A stretch of 64,000 nucleotides of DNA from CALGDE01 sp964655355 (lineage in GTDB: Bacteria; Cyanobacteriota; Cyanobacteriia; CACIAM-69d): positions 1-64,000 of the forward strand of contig CAZZMD010000006.1 in assembly GCA_964655355.1 (NCBI GenBank). Direction: 5' to 3'. Made by a program: the position numbers and the translations under genes. The notes under the pieces are model-generated. The model had not been told where the DNA came from. It worked only from the letters and a program-made list of their open reading frames with translations, and made no database searches. Below, piece after piece: positions 26,021 through 36,900 of this stretch. How positions within the stretch are numbered: the stretch's first letter is position 1; each line of letters begins with the position of its first letter.

Positions 26021-26080
26021 AGAATTAGTTTTTTAGTTTTTTAGGATTAATGCAATGCCAACCGAAGGCGCGGATTAACC

Positions 26081-27127
26081 TTATCCCTTGCTTGCTTCCC
26101 ACTGCTTGAAGGACAAATACAAATCATTCTCGGGATTGTAGACGTGGCAGTGGTTCGCAATCTCCCGCATCAATTCCAGATTGAACGTGCGCTCGCAGAG
26201 ATATTCACTCCAGTTTTCCCGGAAGCTGTCGTGGGCTTTCCGCAAGTTGTAAGAGGGAATTGCCACAGAGACGTGGTGGGGCACATGGACATTGATGTCA
26301 TGGCACAGGACCTCAATCCACTTGGGATAGTCACAGTGGACGCTACCACTTAGCTGCGCCAAGACTTGGTTCCATTGAGCCGGCTGACGGAACGGAATAT
26401 GCTCGGCAGTGTGGTGCACAATCGTGAATGTGCTCATCCAGAAGTGGTAGCCCAACCAAGGCATCACCCAAAATTTCACCAAGCCCCAAACACCGAGGGT
26501 GGCAATCATGGTGGGGAAAAAGATAACCGCTGCACCGATCACAAACAGGGCAGAGAAGCGAATTTGCTCCCGCTGTTTCCCCTCGAATTTGGTCCAGTTG
26601 AAGTGCATCAGTGCCCAGTGCGCCACGGACCCGACCCACCAGAACCAACCGCGAATAGCCTTGTAACCATTGCTGCGCAGGGAACCTGCCCCCTCCATTT
26701 CTTCAGCGGTGAAGGGCTTCCAGGCATTGTCGAAATCCATCCGATTGGTGTAGCGGTGATGGATGTCGTGGAGAATGCGCCAAGCGTGGAAGGGATACAT
26801 CAGGGGCAAAAATGCCAGATGGCCCACAATGTCATTGACCCGGCGACTGTTGGAAAAGGAGCGGTGACCGCAGTCGTGCCCCACCACAAAAAAGCCGGTG
26901 AGGGCGGTACCGGTGAAGAACCAGGCGAAAGGCAGCAGATACCAAGGGGAGTACACGATGCTGACATAGCCGAGGATGCTAGCGGCAATGCTCAGCGCCA
27001 CCGACGCCCAAGCTTTGGTCATATCTTTTTCAAAACACTCGCGGGGGATCGTGGCAACGACGTCCCGCAGGGTGAAGTCTGGGGTGGTTGAGGGGGTACT
27101 TGGCGCTGGAGGCGTGGAGACTGTCAT
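26081..27127 (-). CDS. desA: Acyl-lipid delta-12 fatty acid desaturase
   Basis: A 348-residue membrane desaturase that introduces the delta-12 double bond into membrane glycerolipid acyl chains, important for low-temperature growth. The three histidine boxes are present: HDCGH (84-88), HDIHH (120-124) and HVPHH near residue 283. Two pairs of membrane segments separate them. The RSFSNSRRVNDIVGH and RYTNRMDFDNAWKP context is characteristic of DesA. The N-terminus has a Pro/Thr/Ser-rich leader of about 16 residues. Monocistronic, ending at the bidirectional terminator. A delta-15 (DesB) identity is less likely on this spelling. Confidence 0.92.
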   Translation of the reverse strand: MTVSTPPAPSTPSTTPDFTLRDVVATIPRECFEKDMTKAWASVALSIAASILGYVSIVYSPWYLLPFAWFFTGTALTGFFVVGHDCGHRSFSNSRRVNDIVGHLAFLPLMYPFHAWRILHDIHHRYTNRMDFDNAWKPFTAEEMEGAGSLRSNGYKAIRGWFWWVGSVAHWALMHFNWTKFEGKQREQIRFSALFVIGAAVIFFPTMIATLGVWGLVKFWVMPWLGYHFWMSTFTIVHHTAEHIPFRQPAQWNQVLAQLSGSVHCDYPKWIEVLCHDINVHVPHHVSVAIPSYNLRKAHDSFRENWSEYLCERTFNLELMREIANHCHVYNPENDLYLSFKQWEASKG

Positions 27128-27633
27128 AGGGGTTGGGGATGCAGGAGGTGATTAGGGATTGACTGATGCGATCGCGAATGAATATGTCAGATGCAACAGA
27201 GTATGGATTGTGTTGATTCCTAACATTTCATGCGCCAGAATTCACCATACAGCCATTTGACAAGCCTTGGGGAACATGCCTCGGGTAGGGTAGCGAGATT
27301 TTGGGGCAAGGGTTTGAAGCATCGGTTTGGGGCACCGGTTTGGGGCGCAGGTTAGCGCCAAGACCCGGGGATATTTCAGTGGGGGTAGACGACTGGCTAT
27401 CCCCTGGAGGATTGTGACCCCGCGGCCCTAGCGCGTCACGGTAAACTGGATTATGCTGCCCTAGAGTTCAGACACTGAAGTTTTGGAGATTGAGCGTCTC
27501 GAAAATTAGGCTTCAGCCGTCTCCCAGCTCTCGAAATATCATCGTTTGTCGTCCCGTGAGCATCAGCTCTAGCGAGCCCATTATCGGGCGGAATGCAAGG
27601 GGCGATCGCCATTCTTCCGACCTATCCGCAGAT
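27128..27633. other. Divergent promoter region between desA and thrC
   Basis: About 500 bases with no supported gene. It contains a 13-bp imperfect tandem repeat, CGGTTTGGGGCAC at 27323-27335 and CGGTTTGGGGCGC at 27336-27348, with a related word just upstream at about 27299. The thrC frame is open from 27490 but that extension is unlike any threonine synthase. Confidence 0.4.
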
Positions 27634-28773
27634 ATGACTCCCACTGCCGTGATCGCCACCGCCCAGCCCCAAACCCAGTCCGATGCAGGAAATGCAAATA
27701 TCCGCTTGCCCCACCAGGGCTGGCCGGGGTTGATTGAGGCCTATCGTCGCTATTTGCCAGTGACCGATAGTACGCCGGTGGTGACGCTGCACGAGGGGAA
27801 TACGCCATTGATCCCAGTGCCAGCCGTGAGCGATCGCATCGGCAAAGGCGTGCAAGTTTTCGTGAAATATGACGGGTTAAACCCCACCGGCAGCTTCAAG
27901 GACCGGGGAATGACCATGGCGGTCACCAAAGCGAAGGAAGAAGGCGCCGAGGCGGTCATTTGCGCCAGTACCGGTAATACGTCTGCCGCCGCCGCTGCCT
28001 TTGCAAAACGGGGGCGGATGAAAGCATTTGTGGTGATCCCCGATGGCTATGTGGCCATGGGCAAATTAGCTCAGGCGCTGATGTATGGGGCGGAAGTGCT
28101 GGCGATTAAGGGCAATTTCGACCGGGCATTGGCGATGGTACGGGAAATTTCCGAGAAGTACCCCGTAAAACTGGTGAACTCGGTGAACCCTTACCGCTTG
28201 CAGGGTCAGAAGACCGGTGCGTTCGAAGTTGTGGATGCGTTAGGGGAAGCGCCCGATTGGCTCTGCATTCCGGTGGGCAATGCGGGCAATATCACCGCCT
28301 ACTGGATGGGTTTCTGTGAATATCACCAAGAGGGACGCTGTGGCAAACTGCCCCGGATGATGGGTTTCCAGGCGGCGGGAGCCGCGCCCATGGTGGCGGG
28401 TCATCCCATTGACAACCCCGAAACCGTCGCAACGGCAATCCGCATCGGCAACCCCGCCAGCTATGACAAGGCGATCGCCGTTCGGGAAGCCAGCAAGGGA
28501 GCCTTCAACGCCGTCACCGACGAGGAAATCCTAGCGGCTTACAGCATCTTGGCCGGCGAAGAAGGGGTTTTCTGCGAGCCCGCTAGCGCAGCATCGGTGG
28601 CCGGCCTGCTGAAGGTGAAAGATGAAGTGCCCGCCAACGCCAAAATTGTTTGCGTATTGACCGGTAATGGATTGAAGGATCCCCAAACGGCGATCGACAC
28701 CTCCAGCGACGACCGCTATCACCAAGGATTAGAGGCCAACCTAGAGACCGTTGCCAAAGTCATGGGTTTTTAG
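27634..28773 (+). CDS. thrC: Threonine synthase
   Basis: A PLP enzyme of 379 residues, close to the length of the class 2 cyanobacterial/Bacillus enzymes. It converts O-phosphohomoserine to threonine. The N-terminal TPVVTLHEGNTPLIPVP, the PLP-lysine motif GLNPTGSFKDRGM, CASTGNTSAAAAAFA, the phosphate-binding VGNAGNITAYWMGF and the C-terminal VCVLTGNGLKDP are all present. The ATG at 27634 is chosen because the 48 residues upstream have no resemblance to the family. Its stop overlaps the convergent GNAT gene by 4 nt. Confidence 0.93.
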   Translation: MTPTAVIATAQPQTQSDAGNANIRLPHQGWPGLIEAYRRYLPVTDSTPVVTLHEGNTPLIPVPAVSDRIGKGVQVFVKYDGLNPTGSFKDRGMTMAVTKAKEEGAEAVICASTGNTSAAAAAFAKRGRMKAFVVIPDGYVAMGKLAQALMYGAEVLAIKGNFDRALAMVREISEKYPVKLVNSVNPYRLQGQKTGAFEVVDALGEAPDWLCIPVGNAGNITAYWMGFCEYHQEGRCGKLPRMMGFQAAGAAPMVAGHPIDNPETVATAIRIGNPASYDKAIAVREASKGAFNAVTDEEILAAYSILAGEEGVFCEPASAASVAGLLKVKDEVPANAKIVCVLTGNGLKDPQTAIDTSSDDRYHQGLEANLETVAKVMGF

Positions 28774-29324
28774 GTCGTATCAGTCAGCTCGTATAAACAA
28801 TGCAGACGTAGGGGATGCCCTATCGCTAATTTGGGATGTTCGAAAGTCCCACGGTATTGCATTCCCAGCTTTTCCATCACTCGCCGCGATCGCTGATTTT
28901 GGAGCGCCGTAAACGAAACAATCTTGTCCAATTTCAGCGTTTCAAAACCGAAATTTAAGGCTGCCCGTGCGCCTTCCGTTGCCAACCCTTTCCCCCAGTG
29001 ATCGGCCATTAACCGCCAACCCACTTCAATGGCAGGGGTAAAAGATGCCTCAAAATTCACCACCGCCAATCCAATAAACCCAATAAAATCACCTGCCGTA
29101 TCGGCAAAGCCACCCCGCCGTTCCACAGCCCAAAATCCATACCCATGGGTCACAAAATGATTTTGGATACGCTCCAGCAGCGCATCACTCTCCGCAGGCG
29201 TTGCCACCTTGGGAAAAAATTCCATCACTCTGGAATCAGCATTAATCGCCACCAACAAATCGCGATCGCCCGGTTGCCATCCCCGCAATCGCAGCCGTGA
29301 CGTTTCCAAGACAGGAATATCCAT
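28770..29324 (-). CDS. GNAT family N-acetyltransferase (RimJ/RimL type)
   Basis: A 184-residue acetyltransferase. It starts with LETSRLRLRGWQPGD, typical of the RimJ/RimL acetyltransferase_3 group. The acetyl-CoA pyrophosphate loop is HWGKGLATEGARAAL and the following FGFETLKLDKIVSFTALQN plus SRRVMEKLGM complete the fold. The substrate, possibly an N-terminus or an amino group of a small molecule, is unknown. It starts 2 nt after uvrB and should share its transcript. Confidence 0.87.
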   Translation of the reverse strand: MDIPVLETSRLRLRGWQPGDRDLLVAINADSRVMEFFPKVATPAESDALLERIQNHFVTHGYGFWAVERRGGFADTAGDFIGFIGLAVVNFEASFTPAIEVGWRLMADHWGKGLATEGARAALNFGFETLKLDKIVSFTALQNQRSRRVMEKLGMQYRGTFEHPKLAIGHPLRLHCLYELTDTT

Positions 29325-29326
29325 GA

Positions 29327-31336
29327 TTACATCGGCTTAGGTTTACCTAATAGTCTTTCCCGCAGTTTCTTGATGCGATCGCGATATTTTGCGGCCTCTT
29401 CAAACTCCAAATTTTTAGCAGCTTCTTTCATTTGCGCTTCTAATTTTTCAATCAACGTTGGAATTTCCGCCAAATCAAGATCATAGGATTTCTCGTAGAC
29501 TTCCTCCAATTCTTGGGAATTGAGACGGCGAGAAATATCTAAAAATTCCAGAATTGAGTTGGATTGTTTGCGGACAATGGGCTTCGGCGTAATACCGTGT
29601 TTTGTGTTGTAATCCTGTTGAATCTTGCGGCGGCGTTCCGTTTCAGTGATAGCTTTATCCATGCTATCCGTGAGGCGATCGGCATATAAAATTGCCTGAC
29701 CATTCACATGACGTGCAGCCCGCCCGATAGTTTGGATGAGCGATCGCTCCGCCCGCAAAAAGCCCTCCTTATCCGCATCCAAAATCGCCACCAGGGACAC
29801 CTCCGGCAAATCCAAACCCTCCCGCAACAGGTTCACCCCAATCAACACATCAAACTCCCCTTTCCGTAGGGCCTGCAAAATTTCGATGCGCTCGATTGAT
29901 TGAATTTCTGAGTGGAGATAGCGCACCTTAACCTTGCGCTCCAGGAAATACTCCGATAAATCCTCCGCCATTCGCTTCGTCAGGGTGGTGACCAAAACCC
30001 GCTCTTGGCGATCGACCCGCGTAATAATTTCCGACAACAAATCGTCCACTTGACCATCGGTGGGGCGAACAAAAACCTCCGGATCCAAAACCCCCGTCGG
30101 TCGAATAACTTGCTCAACCACCGCCTCATCAGATTGCTCGATCTCCCAATTCCCCGGCGTCGCCGACACAAACACACATTGATTATTCTTAGTCCAGAAT
30201 TCATCAGATTTTAGGGGACGATTATCCGCCGCAGATGGTAACCGAAACCCATGGTCAATCAGGACTTTTTTACGGGCTTGGTCGCCGTTATACATCCCTC
30301 GCAATTGGGGGACCGTCACATGGGACTCATCCAAAATCAACAGCCAATCTTTAGGAAAATAATCGATCAAACACTCAGGAGGTTGTCCCGCTTTACGTCC
30401 AGTCAAATGGCGGGAATAGTTTTCAACGCCATTGCAATATCCCACCTGTTCCAGCATTTCTAAGTCGTAGCGAGTACGCTGATCAATACGCTGTGCTTCT
30501 AACAATTTACTCTCATTTTCTAGGGCAACCTTGTGATAACCCAGTTCTTCACGGATTGCCTTGATCGCAGCTTCTAGCTGATCCTCCGGAGTAACAAAAT
30601 GTCGTGCCGGATAGATATTGATTTTGTCTAAACTTTGCAGAATTTCCCCTGTGACAGGATCGACATAGCGAATCGCATCAATCTCGTCCCCGAAAAATTC
30701 AATGCGGATGGTGCGATCTTCATAGGCAGGACCAATTTCCAAGACATCGCCCTTAACACGGAAGCGTCCCCGAGCAATTTCAATATCATTGCGTTCATAT
30801 TGAACCGACGACAAACTCCGCAAAACTTGCCGCTGATTCAGTTCTTCACCCACTTCAAATTTAATCGCTGCCTTCAAATATTCCGATGGCGTTCCCAAAC
30901 CGTAAATACAGCTAATCGAAGCAACTACAACCACATCCCGCCGCTCAAAGAGCGATCGCGTGGCCGAGTGGCGTAACATATCAATTTCTTCGTTGATTGA
31001 CGCCGTTTTTTCAATGTAGGTATCGCTAACCGGGATATACGCTTCCGGCTGATAGTAATCGTAATAGGAAATAAAATACTCGACGGCATTATTAGGAAAA
31101 AACTGCCGCAGTTCATTACATAATTGAGCCGCCAAAGTCTTGTTGTGGGCAAGCACCAATGTCGGACGCTCCACCTGGGCGATCGCACTAGCCATCGTAA
31201 AAGTCTTTCCCGTGCCCGTTGCCCCCCGCAGAGTCTGAAACTTGGTACCCGCCTTGATATTCTCCACGAGCTGAGCGATCGCCTGAGGTTGATCGCCAGT
31301 GGGCTGAAAGGGCGCTTGCAAATCAAAAAGGGACAT
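29327..31336 (-). CDS. uvrB: Excinuclease ABC subunit B
   Basis: UvrB, 669 residues, the usual size. It receives damaged DNA from UvrA and recruits UvrC in nucleotide excision repair. The Walker A motif GATGTGKT is at 38-45, the damage-clamping beta-hairpin region is YYDYYQPEAYIP, the Walker B-like region is LLILDESHVT, and helicase motifs V-VI are VNLLREGLDLPEVSLVAILDADK and QTIGRAARHVNG. The C-terminal UVR domain for UvrC/UvrA contact is at about 625-665 (EKLEAQMKEAAKNLEFEEA). It is followed after 2 nt by the GNAT gene. Confidence 0.97.
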   Translation of the reverse strand: MSLFDLQAPFQPTGDQPQAIAQLVENIKAGTKFQTLRGATGTGKTFTMASAIAQVERPTLVLAHNKTLAAQLCNELRQFFPNNAVEYFISYYDYYQPEAYIPVSDTYIEKTASINEEIDMLRHSATRSLFERRDVVVVASISCIYGLGTPSEYLKAAIKFEVGEELNQRQVLRSLSSVQYERNDIEIARGRFRVKGDVLEIGPAYEDRTIRIEFFGDEIDAIRYVDPVTGEILQSLDKINIYPARHFVTPEDQLEAAIKAIREELGYHKVALENESKLLEAQRIDQRTRYDLEMLEQVGYCNGVENYSRHLTGRKAGQPPECLIDYFPKDWLLILDESHVTVPQLRGMYNGDQARKKVLIDHGFRLPSAADNRPLKSDEFWTKNNQCVFVSATPGNWEIEQSDEAVVEQVIRPTGVLDPEVFVRPTDGQVDDLLSEIITRVDRQERVLVTTLTKRMAEDLSEYFLERKVKVRYLHSEIQSIERIEILQALRKGEFDVLIGVNLLREGLDLPEVSLVAILDADKEGFLRAERSLIQTIGRAARHVNGQAILYADRLTDSMDKAITETERRRKIQQDYNTKHGITPKPIVRKQSNSILEFLDISRRLNSQELEEVYEKSYDLDLAEIPTLIEKLEAQMKEAAKNLEFEEAAKYRDRIKKLRERLLGKPKPM

Positions 31337-31471
31337 AGCAGGGAGCCAGCTTGGGGCGAACAGGGCGACAACTTTACCATTATGGCCAGATTTCCGGACA
31401 CGGGGGCGCTGATGGGGTCGTCTATTGTGGAAAGCAATGGATGACGATCCCTGAGACCTCCGCGTTACAGC

Positions 31472-32161
31472 ATGATGAAATCCAAACCCGTGCCATCAAG
31501 GCAACTGTTCCATGTCCATCCCGAGAAGTATCGACAACTCCTGTTGGTGCTCGTCTTTATCTTCCTAAGCACTCCCTTTCTCCGTCATGGTGTAGGCGAA
31601 ATCGTTACGGGATTAATGCTTTTTTATACCCTGATTTCCATCCTTCAAACCATTGAAATTTCGCAAAAATTCCTATCCATTTATCGGGGCGTTGCGGTGC
31701 TCGCTTTCGGCTTACAAGTCCTATCCGCCCTCAATGTATTCCCAGTTTTTTACCAAGGGCTAGGGGTAGCCATCGAAGGCATTTATGCCTTGTATTTGGG
31801 AGGCGCTGCCTATTGCATTTCCCATGACATCTTTGAGAATCCCAAGGTCTCTCTAGATACGGTTCGGGGGGGGGTCAGTGTTTACTTACTGTTGGGGTTT
31901 GTCTGGGCATTGCTCTATGGGATGGTAGCCATTATCGATCCATCCGCCTTTTCTCCCCCCTTAGATCTGAGCGAATCCCTATTAACAGCCCTCCATTTCA
32001 GCTTCACCACCCTCACCAGTTTGGGATACGGAGATATTGTGCCTAAGGGAGGGGTCGCATTGGTGTTAACGAATTTGGAAGCGATCGCCGGACAAATGTA
32101 TTCCACCATCTTTATTGCCATCCTCGTGGGAGGTTATTTAGCCCGGCGTCCCAGTCAGTAA
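31472..32161 (+). CDS. Potassium channel family membrane protein
   Basis: A 229-residue membrane protein whose last third is a two-span K+ channel pore: an outer helix at about 134-153, pore helix with FSFTTLTSLGYGD (selectivity filter around G185-D188) and a following inner helix at about 200-222. The N-terminal half adds roughly four hydrophobic segments (about 22-36, 45-60, 72-87, 97-115) without a charged S4, so it is not voltage-gated in the classical way. No cytoplasmic RCK/TrkA domain is fused. The RLLRxx-free layout fits small Ion_trans_2 proteins of cyanobacteria. It is divergent from uvrB. Confidence 0.8.
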   Translation: MMKSKPVPSRQLFHVHPEKYRQLLLVLVFIFLSTPFLRHGVGEIVTGLMLFYTLISILQTIEISQKFLSIYRGVAVLAFGLQVLSALNVFPVFYQGLGVAIEGIYALYLGGAAYCISHDIFENPKVSLDTVRGGVSVYLLLGFVWALLYGMVAIIDPSAFSPPLDLSESLLTALHFSFTTLTSLGYGDIVPKGGVALVLTNLEAIAGQMYSTIFIAILVGGYLARRPSQ

Positions 32162-32291
32162 ATCCTAGTCAGTAAACTAGTTAGCAAATTGATTGCATTT
32201 CGTTGATTTACTTGCATTTATTTAACGTTAGTCCTGAGTTATCGATGCTAGTTTGTGAGTGTTGTCCACTCATTTGGGGCGAGCGTGAAGG

Positions 32292-33917
32292 ATGTCTTTA
32301 GAGTCGAAGCCACCGGCGTCACCTTCAGAATCAGACGTCACAGCGACGGCACCTGAGGGGGCTCAGGAGCAAGGTGATCAGGAACGGGGGAATACCGAAA
32401 GCGACAGTCACGACTCTGACCCACAGCCTGGGGACGCGATCGCCCCCCCCTCCGAATCCCGGACTTCCCCCGCCCCGGGCGCAGAATCGGTCCCCTCCGA
32501 ATCCCCAACCGACCGCCGCCGTACGTTTATCAATCCCCGGGGCAAGAAGCTGGCCCTGGGCCCCGTGATTGGATTGGGAATGGTGGTGGTCGCCGGTTTT
32601 GTGGGCTGGCGGGTCTATGAGCGACTCAATGCACCGGCGACGGACCCGACGGCGGAAGAACAGGACGCCCCCCAGCCCACTCGGCGGTTGGCGGTGCGCA
32701 CGGTGACGGCGGAACGGGGGCTAGCAGAACAGTGGCTCTTTGATGAGGGCATTGTGTGGCCCGTCAATCGTCGCGTGCTCAATTTCCAAGCCAATGGGGA
32801 TATTACCTATGTGGCATCGGTGAATGGGATCCCCCTACGGGAAGGCGATCGCGTGTCTAAGGGGCAGCTTTTGGCCACCATTGATAGCCGTCGTCAGCGA
32901 TCGCAGCTCACCACGGCCGATGCCGATATTCAGGTGGCGATCAACCAGCGTCGCCAGGCAGAAGCCGGTCGGCGCAAGGCCCAAGCGGCGATCGCCCAGG
33001 CGCAATCGGATTTGGCATTGGCCCAGACGGAGCTGCGGCGAAATCAGGAATTGTTTGCGGCGGGCGTGGTGCCCGAGAGCGAGATTGATGTGAAGCGGAA
33101 TCAAGTTGTTCAGGCGGCGGCGGCGTTGGCCAGCGCCCGTCAGGATTTGAACTCAACGTTGGAAGATTTAAAGTCAGCGGATGCGCAGGCAACGGCGGCG
33201 CGGGCACGGTTGACGCAAGATGCGGTTGATTTTGAAGATACGCAGTTGGTGGCCCCCATTGACGGGGTGGTGGCGTATATCAATATCCGCGCCGGGGAAT
33301 ATTGGAGCACCCAATACCTCGATACCAGCAGCCCTCAACGGGTCACGGAAACGGCGCCGATTGTGCTGATGGATGCCAATTCCTTTGAGGCGGTGTTGGA
33401 AGTGCAAAGCATTGCGGCGGAAAGCATCCGACCGGGACAGCAGGTCTATGTGGTGCTGGAAGATGATGTCAGTACGGCCCAGGCATCGGGGGTACAGCAG
33501 GCGGGGCTATTGCGCTTGGCCCAGCAGCGGGGCAGCATTGGACGAATTTTTTCCGTCAGCCCCTCCCAATCGCCGGGCGATCGCGGCACTCGGGTATCCA
33601 TTCGCGGGTTTCAGCGGCCGGACCGACTGAAGGTCGGCGGGCGGGTCTACGCCTGGGTCGCCACGGCGTCGGAACCGAATGCGGTGATGGTGCCCATTGG
33701 GGCGCTCATTGTGCGGGATCAGGATCGGTTTGCGTTTGTCTTGAGTCCCGATGGGGATACCGTGGAGCGACGGCCGGTCGTAACGGGCATTGAGGGGTTG
33801 TCCGGCATTGAGATTGTGTCGGGCATCCGACCCGGTGAACAGGTGGTGGTGGAGGGGCAAAATCGCCTGGTAGACGGGGCCCCCGTTGAGGTGATTGAGC
33901 GGGAGGCACGTCAATGA
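32292..33917 (+). CDS. RND efflux periplasmic adaptor subunit (HlyD/MFP family)
   Basis: A 541-residue membrane-fusion protein. A Ser/Pro/Glu-rich cytoplasmic N-terminus of about 90 residues is followed by one membrane span (LGPVIGLGMVVVAGFVGW). The periplasmic part has the lipoyl half-motif LREGDRVSKGQLLATIDSR, a long alpha-hairpin coiled coil at about 205-310 (QLTTADADIQVAINQRRQAE onward), the second lipoyl half DTQLVAPIDGVVAYINIRAGEYW, then beta-barrel and membrane-proximal domains ending EQVVVEGQNRLVDGAPVEV. It would bridge the inner-membrane pump to an outer-membrane channel. Its last 4 nt overlap the pump gene, which shows a single operon. Confidence 0.87.
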   Translation: MSLESKPPASPSESDVTATAPEGAQEQGDQERGNTESDSHDSDPQPGDAIAPPSESRTSPAPGAESVPSESPTDRRRTFINPRGKKLALGPVIGLGMVVVAGFVGWRVYERLNAPATDPTAEEQDAPQPTRRLAVRTVTAERGLAEQWLFDEGIVWPVNRRVLNFQANGDITYVASVNGIPLREGDRVSKGQLLATIDSRRQRSQLTTADADIQVAINQRRQAEAGRRKAQAAIAQAQSDLALAQTELRRNQELFAAGVVPESEIDVKRNQVVQAAAALASARQDLNSTLEDLKSADAQATAARARLTQDAVDFEDTQLVAPIDGVVAYINIRAGEYWSTQYLDTSSPQRVTETAPIVLMDANSFEAVLEVQSIAAESIRPGQQVYVVLEDDVSTAQASGVQQAGLLRLAQQRGSIGRIFSVSPSQSPGDRGTRVSIRGFQRPDRLKVGGRVYAWVATASEPNAVMVPIGALIVRDQDRFAFVLSPDGDTVERRPVVTGIEGLSGIEIVSGIRPGEQVVVEGQNRLVDGAPVEVIEREARQ

Positions 33918-36900
33918 AAACGGACGACCAGGGTTTGCAGGATCAGGAGTCCCAGAATCAGGACCATCAAACTCAAGATCGGCGATCGCCCCAACCCAAC
34001 CCATCCTCCGAATCCGATCCACTGTCGGAACAGAACGGCCATAGCCCGCCATCCTCGGAGAACGGGGGTAATGGCTCCCATGAGTCAGCCGAACCGGCTC
34101 CTGGCTGGATGACCTTTTTTTTCACCCAACAGGTGTTTGCCATCCTGCTGTGCTTTTTGCTCTCCATGGGGGGCATCATGGGCTATTTCACCATGGTGAA
34201 AGAAGGGGAGCCGGATATTAATATTGCCCGCGCCACCATTAGCACCACCTGGGGTGGCACCGATGCGGAAACCATTGAAAATCAGGTAACGGACAAGCTG
34301 GAGGAGGAAATCAAAAGCCTGCAAGGGCTGGATGATTTCACCAGTGCCACCTTTAATTCATTTTCAATTATTAATGTTGCTTTTAAGGCAGAGGCTCCTG
34401 TCGCAGAGTCCATCCAACAGCTGCGCAGCAAGGTAGACAACGCCGATTCGGAACTGCCACCGGAATCGAGCGGTCGCGAAGAAGCGGAATTTGAACAGGT
34501 CTCCCAGCAGGATGCACCGGTGTTGTCCCTTGCCCTCACCGGGGAGGGGCTGGATACGGCGTTGTTTAGTAAGGCCGCCGAGGACATTCAGGAGGAGCTG
34601 GAGTCGGTGCCCAATGTGCGGGAGGTGAATCTGGCGGGCGATCGCGAGGAGGTGGTCCATGTTCAGATGATCCCCAGCCGTCTCACCAGTTTGGGCATTT
34701 CCGCCACCCAGGTCGCCGATGCTATCCGGGGGGGCAATAGCGATCGCTCGTGGGATTTGGTGCGGGATGACGACATTGGGGCCCAGGTCCGACTGTATGG
34801 ACGATTCCGGACGCTGGAGGATTTACGGAGTTTACCGGTGGCGCGGCTGACGGACAGTCGCGTGGTGCGGCTGCGGGAAGTGGCGGAGGTCTTTCAGGGG
34901 CTGGAGCGGGAGGAGCAGCGGGCCTTTTTAAGCTGGCAGGGGGAGCCGTTTTCCCCCACCATCAATCTGGATGTGGTGCGGGTGGCCGGCAGCGATACCC
35001 TGCAAGTGATCAGCGATGTGCTGGTGCGGATGGAGGAGCTGACGGAGGATCCGCAGGTGTGGCCCTTCGGCATGGGCTATGAGGTGCTCACCAGCAATGC
35101 CGACACCATCAACGATGAGCTGACCAACTTAGGCAGCAATGTGTTGCAAGCCTCCCTATGTGTGTTCGCGGTGCTATTTGTGGCGCTCACCTGGCGAGAG
35201 GCATTGGTGGCCGGGTTAGCCATTCCGTTGACCTTCGCCGGGGCGATTTTTGTCCTGTGGATGATGGGCTACACCCTCAACACCATGGTGATGGTGGGGA
35301 TGATTCTCGCCCTGGGGCTGTTGGTGGACGTATTTATTTTGATGTTGGAGGGGATCCACGATGGCATGTTTGTGGAAGGGCTAGCGTTTAATGCAGCGGC
35401 GATCAAAACGGTGCGTACTTATGCGGTGCCTGCGTTTGCGGGGCAGTTGACCACCATTTTGGCCATGGCTCCCCTGATGGCGATCGCCGGCACCCTGGGT
35501 AAATTTATTCGGTTGATCCCCATCAGCGCCATCACCTGTCTGGTCATGAGCTATGCCCTGGCCCTGCTGGTGGTGATCCCCTTATCCCGGGTGGTCATGG
35601 GGGAAAAACACGAGGGGGAAGACACAAAAACCTGGATCGATAAGCTCACCGAAGTCGCCTCGGAAAGTTTTGCTGAGTGGAGTTTGCGGTATACCGTGCC
35701 CAATCGATGGGTAGCGCGGCTGTGGACCTTGGGCGCGTTGGGACTCTTTGCCTGCGCCATTGTTTTAGCGGGGCAATTATCCGGCTCCCTCTTCCCCGAT
35801 GCGGACGGACGCAAGCTCAGCATCAATGTAGAACTGCCCCCCGCCGCCACCCTGGAGCGATCGCAGGAGGTGGCGGATCGGCTCGGGGAAATTGTGCGGA
35901 ATTATCAGGATCCCGGCGGTGACAAAGTATTTGAAAGCGTCGTCAAGCTGGTGGGCCAGCGGAGCAGTTTGGTGGCGTCCAGCGAATTAAAGCCGGGGAA
36001 TGGGGATTATTTTGTGGGGCTGTCGGCAATATTTGTGCCCCTCGAGGAGCGGGATCAGGTGTCCTATCAATACATTCCGGCGCTGCGGGAAGCCATGGAA
36101 CAGGAGGTGGTCAAGGACTATCCCGGGGCCGTGCTGGCGGTGCAGTATGAACGCTCCGGCGGCAGTGAGGATCCGATTCAGGTGGAAATTTACGGGGGGG
36201 ATCTGTTACAACTCCGGGAAATTTCGAGCCAGGTGCAGCAAGCCTTACGGGAGATCCCCGGCACCATGGATGTGCGGGACGACCTGGGCAACTTGCGCAA
36301 CGATTACAAACTGGTGCCGAAGCGGGAAGCCCTGGATTTCTACGGGATCACCCAGGATGACCTGGGCAGCCAGGGGCGCTATCTCATGATCGACAACGAT
36401 GTGGGGGACTATCCCATTGGCAGCGGCGAGGAGGATTTGGAAATTCGCCTCAGCACCCGGTGGCCGTCCCAAGAAGGGGCGATCGGCGGGCCGTCTCGGC
36501 TGGATGAATTTGCCACCATTCGATTCATTACCCCCGAGGGAGAAGTGCTCCCCAGCGCCGCCCTAGTGGAACCCGTCGAAGGCGCAGTGCCCCTCTCCAT
36601 CACCCATCGGGATACGGAACGCAGCGTCACGGTATTGGCCAAAGTGATCCCTGGTCAAGATTATTTCGACTCAGAAATTTTAGCGGAACTGCAACCGAAG
36701 CTGGACGAACTGCAAACGAAAAACTGGCCCGTGGGGTATCGCTATCGCTTTGGCGGCGACGCGGACACCAGCAGCGAAACCTTCGGCTCAGCAGGTCAAA
36801 TGCTAGTGGTGGCCATCTTCCTCGTCTTCGCCGTGCTGGTCTTGCAATTCAGCTCCTACACCCAGCCGCTGATCATCATGCTGACCATTCCATTCGCATT

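Noticed and set aside
26366..27091. Plus-strand frame of 241 residues within desA
   Set aside because: Antisense shadow; desA has three histidine boxes and correct length on the minus strand.
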